DNA from: an uncultured Myxococcales bacterium | GTDB lineage: Bacteria > Myxococcota_A > UBA9042 > CAIXZC01 | Direction: 5' to 3' | NCBI GenBank assembly: GCA_903895725.1 | Contig: CAITUV010000067.1 | Coordinates: 1 to 64,000, forward strand | DNA length: 64,000 bases | Part shown: piece after piece, positions 59,365-64,000 of the stretch | Numbering within the stretch: the first letter of the stretch is position 1 | Layout of the letters: each line of letters begins with the position of its first letter | Notes under the pieces: generated by a model | The model's input: only the letters and a program-made list of their open reading frames with translations | The model's database searches: none | Told to the model about the DNA's origin: nothing | Position numbers and translations under genes: made by a program

Positions 59365-61062
59365 ATGAGGCACGGAGTCGTCCTGGCGGCGGTCATGGCG
59401 GTGGCCTGGGCAGGCTGCGGCGGAACATCCGCAGGCAAGGCAGGGATTGCCGACGTCAGTGATGGAATGCCGTCCGACGTGTCCGCCGTGTCCGACGTGT
59501 CCGACGTGTCCGACGTGTCCGACGTGTCCGACGTGTCCGACGTGTCCGACGTGTCCGACGTGTCCGCCGTGTCCGACGTGTCCGACGTGTCCGACGTGTC
59601 CGACGTGTCCGACGTGTCCGACGTGTCGGCCGTGTCCGACGTGTCCGACGTGTCCGACGTGTCCGACGTGTCCGACGTGTCGGCCGTGTCCGACGTGTCC
59701 GACGTGTCCGACTTGTCCGACGCACCGGCCCCAAGCGACCTCGAGGGGGCCGACGTTCCTGACCTCCCTCCCGGCCCCTGCCAGTCCGACGGCGACTGCA
59801 AGCCGGGGCTTGCCTGCATGGGCGGCGTGTGCTCGGCGCAGGTCCTGGCCGAGCTGATCTACTCCAGCCCGGCCGGGGTGGTCACACCGCCCACGTGGAA
59901 TGCGCACCTGCCCAAGTTGGCCGGCGACGAGGAGTTCCTCTATGCCGCGCACACCTACTACGCGGATAGCACGGCCAACCGGCTGACCACCATCCTCTGC
60001 CGTCCGGTGGGGCAGGGCGGGGAGTGGACCGTGGCGGCCCAACTGTCCTATCCCCACCAGCCGCCGGGCCTCGTCATGGACACGCAGGACCGGCTGCACA
60101 TGGTCTTCGTCTGCCAGCGGCCGGGGGCTTCGGACGTCACCTGCTTCCAGGGCGGGGCCGGAACGGGCGGCCTCGTCCGGCGCTTCTACCACCTCATCTT
60201 CTCGGCGCACCATGCGGACGGCAGCCTGAAGTTCGATACCTACGCCAACTACAACGAGTGGACGGCGGACACGAACGGCTATCTCGGGGTGGGGACCACG
60301 AGTGATGGGTACACCTGGTGGTCGCTTGCCGATGGGAGCTGGGCTCGCAAAGCGCAGTGGTGGCTCGACGGGAACAGCTACGGCACTCCCGACTCACTTT
60401 CCGTGGCCCCGGACTACCTGTTGTATCCGATCCACGCAGCGCATCCTGAGCTCGGGCATGACGAGCGGGTGCTCTACGGCGGCCGGTTCGACCCTTCGGC
60501 GGGCAACAACGCTGCCTACTCCTCATCGATGGCCTGGGCGGGCCCGACGGTGCTCAGCGGGCTCAAGCTCCTCATCGAGCGCAAGCCACCCGTTCCGGTC
60601 CCCGGTGCCATCAACGCGTATCCCAGTGACGTGGAGTACGGGCCCGGAGGCATCCTCCACCTGCTGTCGTACATGCCGAAGGGCAACGGCATCTGTACGG
60701 AGCTCATCCGGTACGCGGACGGCCTGTCCAAACCCCCGCAGATCCTGGACGTCGGGTGCGTCGGGAATTACTCGAAGCTCCATGTCCGGGACGATGGGAC
60801 TCTCCACATCCTGGCCACGGGGACAGGCCCGACCGTGACCCTGGGGACCAGCACCGACAACGGCCAGACCTGGACCTGGGCGGCCGTACCGATCGAGGGG
60901 CTTCCCGCCAACGGCGACGTGCAGTACTTCGGCTTCACCCCGATCAAGCGCTACACCTCGCCTGAGGTCTGGACCGAGGACCGCATCGTCTTCTTCTTCT
61001 CGGGTTACGCGGCCGACAATCTGGCCCGTCGCAGCTACATGGGGACGCTCGTGCTGCCGTGA
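59365..61062 (+). CDS. Lipoprotein with a Val-Ser-Asp repeat linker and a propeller-like domain
   Basis: Lipoprotein of 565 residues; signal ends in AWAGC. Residues about 36-119 are an uninterrupted Val-Ser-Asp repeat (28 units, a few Val-Ser-Ala and one Leu-Ser-Asp), a highly acidic linker encoded by a 9-base minisatellite. A short Cys-rich segment (CQSDGDCKPGLACMGGVC) follows. The remaining 400 or so residues form a beta-rich, probably propeller-like domain (LVMDTQDRLHMVFVCQ, LHVRDDGTLHILATG), somewhat like the BNR-type repeats of the 28506 protein. GGGGGGA precedes ATG 59365. Number of linker units is likely variable between strains. Confidence 0.75.
   Translation: MRHGVVLAAVMAVAWAGCGGTSAGKAGIADVSDGMPSDVSAVSDVSDVSDVSDVSDVSDVSDVSDVSAVSDVSDVSDVSDVSDVSDVSAVSDVSDVSDVSDVSDVSAVSDVSDVSDLSDAPAPSDLEGADVPDLPPGPCQSDGDCKPGLACMGGVCSAQVLAELIYSSPAGVVTPPTWNAHLPKLAGDEEFLYAAHTYYADSTANRLTTILCRPVGQGGEWTVAAQLSYPHQPPGLVMDTQDRLHMVFVCQRPGASDVTCFQGGAGTGGLVRRFYHLIFSAHHADGSLKFDTYANYNEWTADTNGYLGVGTTSDGYTWWSLADGSWARKAQWWLDGNSYGTPDSLSVAPDYLLYPIHAAHPELGHDERVLYGGRFDPSAGNNAAYSSSMAWAGPTVLSGLKLLIERKPPVPVPGAINAYPSDVEYGPGGILHLLSYMPKGNGICTELIRYADGLSKPPQILDVGCVGNYSKLHVRDDGTLHILATGTGPTVTLGTSTDNGQTWTWAAVPIEGLPANGDVQYFGFTPIKRYTSPEVWTEDRIVFFFSGYAADNLARRSYMGTLVLP
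59470..59721 (+). repeat. Nine-base minisatellite, 28 units
   Basis: Unit GTGTCCGAC, encoding Val-Ser-Asp. Variant units (GTGTCCGCC or GTGTCGGCC, Val-Ser-Ala) at 59479, 59560, 59623 and 59677 divide the array into runs of 8, 6, 5 and 3 identical units, and the last unit is TTGTCCGAC. There are no spacers. The period keeps the frame, so length changes would not break the gene. Confidence 0.95.
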
Positions 61063-61094
61063 GAGTCCGGTCGTCCACGGCTTCCTGGCGGTGA

Positions 61095-61460
61095 TCACCC
61101 CCCGCTCTTCCTGGCCTCGTACCCCCGCTTCCTGAGCTCGTCGACCAGCGCGTCCCGATGGTCCCCCTGGATCTCGATGATGCCGTCCTTGACCGTGCCG
61201 CCGGTTCCGCAGGACTGCTTGAGCTCCCGGGCCAGCTCCTTGAGCTCCTCGTCGTTCAGGGGCAACCCGGTGATCAGGCAGACCCCCTTTCCCTTGCGCC
61301 CCTTGGTCTGCCGCTCGACCCGCACCCGCCCGTCCCCGCGCACCTTGCCGGCCTCCTTCCTGCTGCACCGGCACCCGTCTTTCGGATACCCACAGACCGG
61401 GCACATGCGGCCGGCCGCACTGGTGTACACGAGCCGGGAATTGCTGTCGTGTTTCTCCAT
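61095..61460 (-). CDS. yciH: SUI1/YciH-type translation initiation factor-like protein
   Basis: Protein of 121 residues, the usual size of bacterial YciH. An N-terminal Cys cluster (CPVCGYPKDGCRCSRK) probably binds zinc. The SUI1 fold follows with KGKGVCLITGLPLNDEELKELARELK and the signature CGTGGTVKDGIIEIQGDHRD, then VDELRKRGYEARK. In archaea and eukaryotes the SUI1/eIF1 family checks start-codon choice; bacterial YciH has a more limited, partly unknown role. AGGAGACC precedes the ATG at 61460. It is not linked to the lipoprotein genes around it. Confidence 0.88.
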   Translation of the reverse strand: MEKHDSNSRLVYTSAAGRMCPVCGYPKDGCRCSRKEAGKVRGDGRVRVERQTKGRKGKGVCLITGLPLNDEELKELARELKQSCGTGGTVKDGIIEIQGDHRDALVDELRKRGYEARKSGG

Positions 61461-61670
61461 CAAGGTCTCCTGCCGCCTGCCCCCCGAGGACGGGTCCGCC
61501 CGTCTCGTCGCCTCGGTGGCGACCGCCATGCTATCACCTGCGATTGCAGCGGACAACCTCTGCCGCTCGCACCTCGCCGAAGGTACCGTCCGACCGGTTG
61601 GTCGATTTTTCTTGCACCTGCCCGCAGGATGGATCTACAGTGGCCTTGGGACGGCAAGACGGAGGGTGCC

Positions 61671-63743
61671 ATGAGAACCGGTTACATGAGCAAGCTGGGT
61701 CCGGTGGTGATGGTTTCCTGCGCGCTTTCGATTGCCTGTGCGCTCCTTTCCGGCTGTGCCAAGGAAACGACCGTGGCCGGGCAGCAGGGGGAGGAGGATG
61801 AGCTCCTGTTTCCCAAAGACAAGCCCGGGGGCGAGGAACCTTCGCAGGATGATCCCCCCGCAGAGCCCCGCGGGCGGGCCGACGACCCGGGCACTTCTCC
61901 CGCAGGGGATCCGGGATGCGTCGACTACGATCAGGATCTTCACGGCGAGGGGTGCCAGGCCGGGGCCGACTGCGACGACGAAAACCCCAACTTCTTCTCC
62001 TCCTGCCCGGACTGCATGACCCAGGTTCTAAGCGGCTGTCCCTGCCACGCACCGGGCAAGCTGATGCAGTGCTACGAGGGGCCGCTCGGCACTTCGGGCG
62101 TAGGGGTGTGCATCGCTGGTTCCCGCGAATGCCTGCAGAACGGCTTCTGGGGGGATTGCGTCGGTCAGGTTGTCCCGAAGGACGAGGTCTGCGACGGCCT
62201 TGATGACGACTGCGACGGCAACGTGGACGAGGGGGTCCTGTCCCCCTGCGGCAACTGCGATCCCCAGTGCGATGGCGTTCAGGCCGGGCCGGGAACACCG
62301 CTCCCCTTTGCTCCGGACGGCGAGAACTCGGAAGGAGTCGGCCTCACCCCCGAGGGCTTTCTCACGCTGGATGCCGAGGAGATCGATCTCTCCCTCATCT
62401 GGATTGCCAACTCGGGCGAAGGAACGGTTTCCAAGCTCGATACCAAGACGGGCAAGGAGCTGGGAAGGTACTACACCTGTGCCGATCCGTCCCGGACCGC
62501 GGTCGATCTGCTCGGGGACGTGTGGGTTGCCTGCCGGGCCGACGGTGGCGTGGCCAAGATCCGGCGCCACGAGCTGGCCTGCCAGGACAAGAACGGCAAC
62601 GGCTTCATCGACACGTCCCGCGACCTCGACGGAAACGGGAAGATCTCCCCGGGGGAGATGGTGCCTCCGGGGCAGGACGAGTGCGTGAAGTTCGTGGTGT
62701 ACCCGGGGGGAGGCTGTCAGCGTGCCGCGGGAGTGGACAGTGAGAACTACGCCTGGATCGGCGAATGGAACCAGCCGACGCTCCGGCGCCTCCACCCCGA
62801 GGATGGAAGCGTCGTGCAGACCATCGCCATTCCGAACAACCCGTACGGCCTGGTGGTGGATTCGAAGAACATCATCTGGGTGGCGGGGCGTGGGGGAAGC
62901 CGGTTGGTGCGGGTCGATCCCGCCACCGGAACGGTCAATTCCTACCAGTCACCGGTCAGCCCGACCGACCCCTACGGAATCAACATCGACAGCAAGGGGC
63001 GGGTCTGGTTCGCCAACTGTTGCGGCTCCCACGTGGCGGTGCGGTTCGACCCGGTCACCGGACAGTGGGCGCAGGCGCAGACTCAGGGCAGGCCTCGTGG
63101 AATCGCGGCCTCGCTCAACGGGCGGGTGTATGTGGCCAACGACGAGAGCAACTCCGTGGCCGTCATCGACGCGGATACCATGCAGAACCTGGGACAGATC
63201 AGCCTCGGCGGTGGCCGATTCCCGGTCGGGATGGCCGTGGATTTCGACGGGTTCGTCTGGGCCGTCAACCAGGGAACCTCGAGCGCCACGAAGATCGATG
63301 CCACCACGGGGACCATCGTCGGAGAGTACCCGGTCGGTTCGGCCCCGTACACCTACTCCGACATGACCGGGTACACACTTCACAACTTCACCGCTCCGCA
63401 GGGCTACTACCAGGAGACGTTCGGTCTGGTCGGGCCGCTGCCCGGGTCGGTCTCCGCGGATCCGAACAAGATCCAATGGACCTCGGTATCGGTCGACGCC
63501 GAAGTTCCCCAGGGGAGCCACCTGGAGGTCGAGGCCCGGGTCGGCAACACGAAGGAAGCGCTCGCCATCGCCGCGTGGCAGGGTCCGGCCGGGCCGTTCC
63601 CGGATCAGACCTTCCCCTTCGATACCACCTCCTGGAACCTCATCGGCCAGTTCCTCGAGCTGAGGGTCTGGCTGGTCTCCGACACTCAGCAGACCGCTCC
63701 GGTCGTCAAGAAGCTCAGCGCAACGTTCAAGGTCAATCCGTAG
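61671..63743 (+). CDS. Lipoprotein with MopE-type motif and an NHL/Vgb-like propeller
   Basis: Lipoprotein of 690 residues; signal ends in LLSGC. An acidic linker and a Cys-rich part with one MopE-type motif (CDGLDDDCDGNVDEG) precede the main domain. From about residue 230 come repeated blades of the NHL/streptogramin-lyase-like kind: IWIANSGEGTVSKLDTKTG, AWIGEWNQPTLRRLHPEDG, IIWVAGRGGSRLVRVDPATG, VWFANCCGSHVAVRFDPVTG and VYVANDESNSVAVIDADTM, followed by a C-terminal beta-sandwich (about 580-690). No lyase residues can be assigned. GGAGGG precedes ATG 61671. The region between it and yciH (61461-61670) is a divergent gap. Confidence 0.75.
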   Translation: MRTGYMSKLGPVVMVSCALSIACALLSGCAKETTVAGQQGEEDELLFPKDKPGGEEPSQDDPPAEPRGRADDPGTSPAGDPGCVDYDQDLHGEGCQAGADCDDENPNFFSSCPDCMTQVLSGCPCHAPGKLMQCYEGPLGTSGVGVCIAGSRECLQNGFWGDCVGQVVPKDEVCDGLDDDCDGNVDEGVLSPCGNCDPQCDGVQAGPGTPLPFAPDGENSEGVGLTPEGFLTLDAEEIDLSLIWIANSGEGTVSKLDTKTGKELGRYYTCADPSRTAVDLLGDVWVACRADGGVAKIRRHELACQDKNGNGFIDTSRDLDGNGKISPGEMVPPGQDECVKFVVYPGGGCQRAAGVDSENYAWIGEWNQPTLRRLHPEDGSVVQTIAIPNNPYGLVVDSKNIIWVAGRGGSRLVRVDPATGTVNSYQSPVSPTDPYGINIDSKGRVWFANCCGSHVAVRFDPVTGQWAQAQTQGRPRGIAASLNGRVYVANDESNSVAVIDADTMQNLGQISLGGGRFPVGMAVDFDGFVWAVNQGTSSATKIDATTGTIVGEYPVGSAPYTYSDMTGYTLHNFTAPQGYYQETFGLVGPLPGSVSADPNKIQWTSVSVDAEVPQGSHLEVEARVGNTKEALAIAAWQGPAGPFPDQTFPFDTTSWNLIGQFLELRVWLVSDTQQTAPVVKKLSATFKVNP

Positions 63744-63799
63744 AGTCTCCGGTCGAATCGACCATGACGTGGGGTCTTGCCATAGCGGGAAACGCCAGG

Positions 63800-64000
63800 C
63801 TATTCGGGCATCACGTAGGCACCGTCGAGGGGGAGCATACAGTCCTTCCAGATGCGGGCGTATCGGTCCGGGTCGGCCTGCGGGCGGCGGATCATCTTCA
63901 TGCAGAACTCGGCCTGGTCGGCCCGGGTGCTCTGCTTGCCGTGCAGCGTCACAGCGAACTTCGAGAAGTCCCGCACCATGAAGTCGAACACCTGGTCCAC
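63800..64000 (-). CDS. C-terminal fragment of a gene cut by the window edge
   Basis: The frame is open from the window end to 63800 and gives the last 66 residues, with two Met/Cys-containing segments (FCMKMIRRPQADPDRYARIWKD). The start lies beyond the window; any Met at the edge is an artefact. The protein is not recognised. The 56-base gap to the preceding gene holds a short GGTCGA/TCGACC palindrome. Confidence 0.5.
   Translation of the reverse strand: MDQVFDFMVRDFSKFAVTLHGKQSTRADQAEFCMKMIRRPQADPDRYARIWKDCMLPLDGAYVMPE

Noticed and set aside
59470..59721. Short regular repeats that could suggest a CRISPR array
   Set aside because: The units are 9 bases, adjacent, without spacers, and they code for a Val-Ser-Asp linker within a gene.

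Overview
The window is high-GC and gene-dense. It looks like a chromosome segment from a Myxococcota-type (former deltaproteobacterial) organism. The evidence is protein content: many large lipoproteins with Cys-rich D-G-N-x-C-T modules, thrombospondin type 3 and MopE-type Cys/Asp motifs, IgGFc-binding-like proteins, and C-terminal tails of the MYXO-CTERM kind (Cys, transmembrane helix, Arg cluster). No rRNA or other decisive marker is present, so the placement is an inference.

Layout. 1-3.1 kb: the conserved translation cluster rpsB-tsf-pyrH-frr. 3.1-3.9 kb: a small sigma-70-family factor behind a near-perfect sigma-54 promoter. 3.9-13.7 kb: secreted Cys-rich proteins, a GT2 glycosyltransferase and an exported zinc phospholipase C-like protein, separated by G-rich repeat elements that begin right after stop codons. 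13.8-17.8 kb: a tRNA-Ala(GGC) gene, two exported-protein genes, then a decayed copy of the tRNA 3' half, which suggests an old tRNA-borne insertion. 17.9-33 kb: an IgGFc-binding-like lipoprotein, a very long beta-helix/ASH-domain protein that appears fused in frame to a second lipoprotein, and a rightward cluster of beta-propeller and IPT/TIG proteins. 33-43 kb: more lipoproteins, an SGNH hydrolase, a second IgGFc-like paralogue and a 1,321-residue TSP3/MopE/fibrinogen-like protein. 43-45.6 kb: a diguanylate cyclase split by a single-base frameshift inside its GGDEF domain. 48-55 kb: a complete tripartite RND efflux system (adaptor, TetR regulator, pump, and a divergent TolC-like channel). 55-64 kb: an exported glycosidase, an exported agmatine/peptidylarginine deiminase-like enzyme (both with promoters placed for leaderless mRNAs), a protein carrying a 28-unit 9-bp minisatellite, a SUI1/YciH-type translation factor, an NHL-type propeller lipoprotein, and a gene cut by the window edge.

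How the genes fit together. About twenty genes encode exported proteins, mostly lipoproteins, so the window is largely a cell-surface and secretome region set beside core translation genes. The RND cluster is a self-contained regulated efflux unit. The sigma factor and the diguanylate cyclase are the only obvious global regulators. The most notable points are the fused ORF at 22.1 kb, the tRNA-Ala duplication, the composite post-stop repeat elements, the sigma-54 to sigma-70-type cascade, the strictly alternating Cys modules in the 8.6-12.1 kb gene, the leaderless-type promoters and the secreted deiminase.
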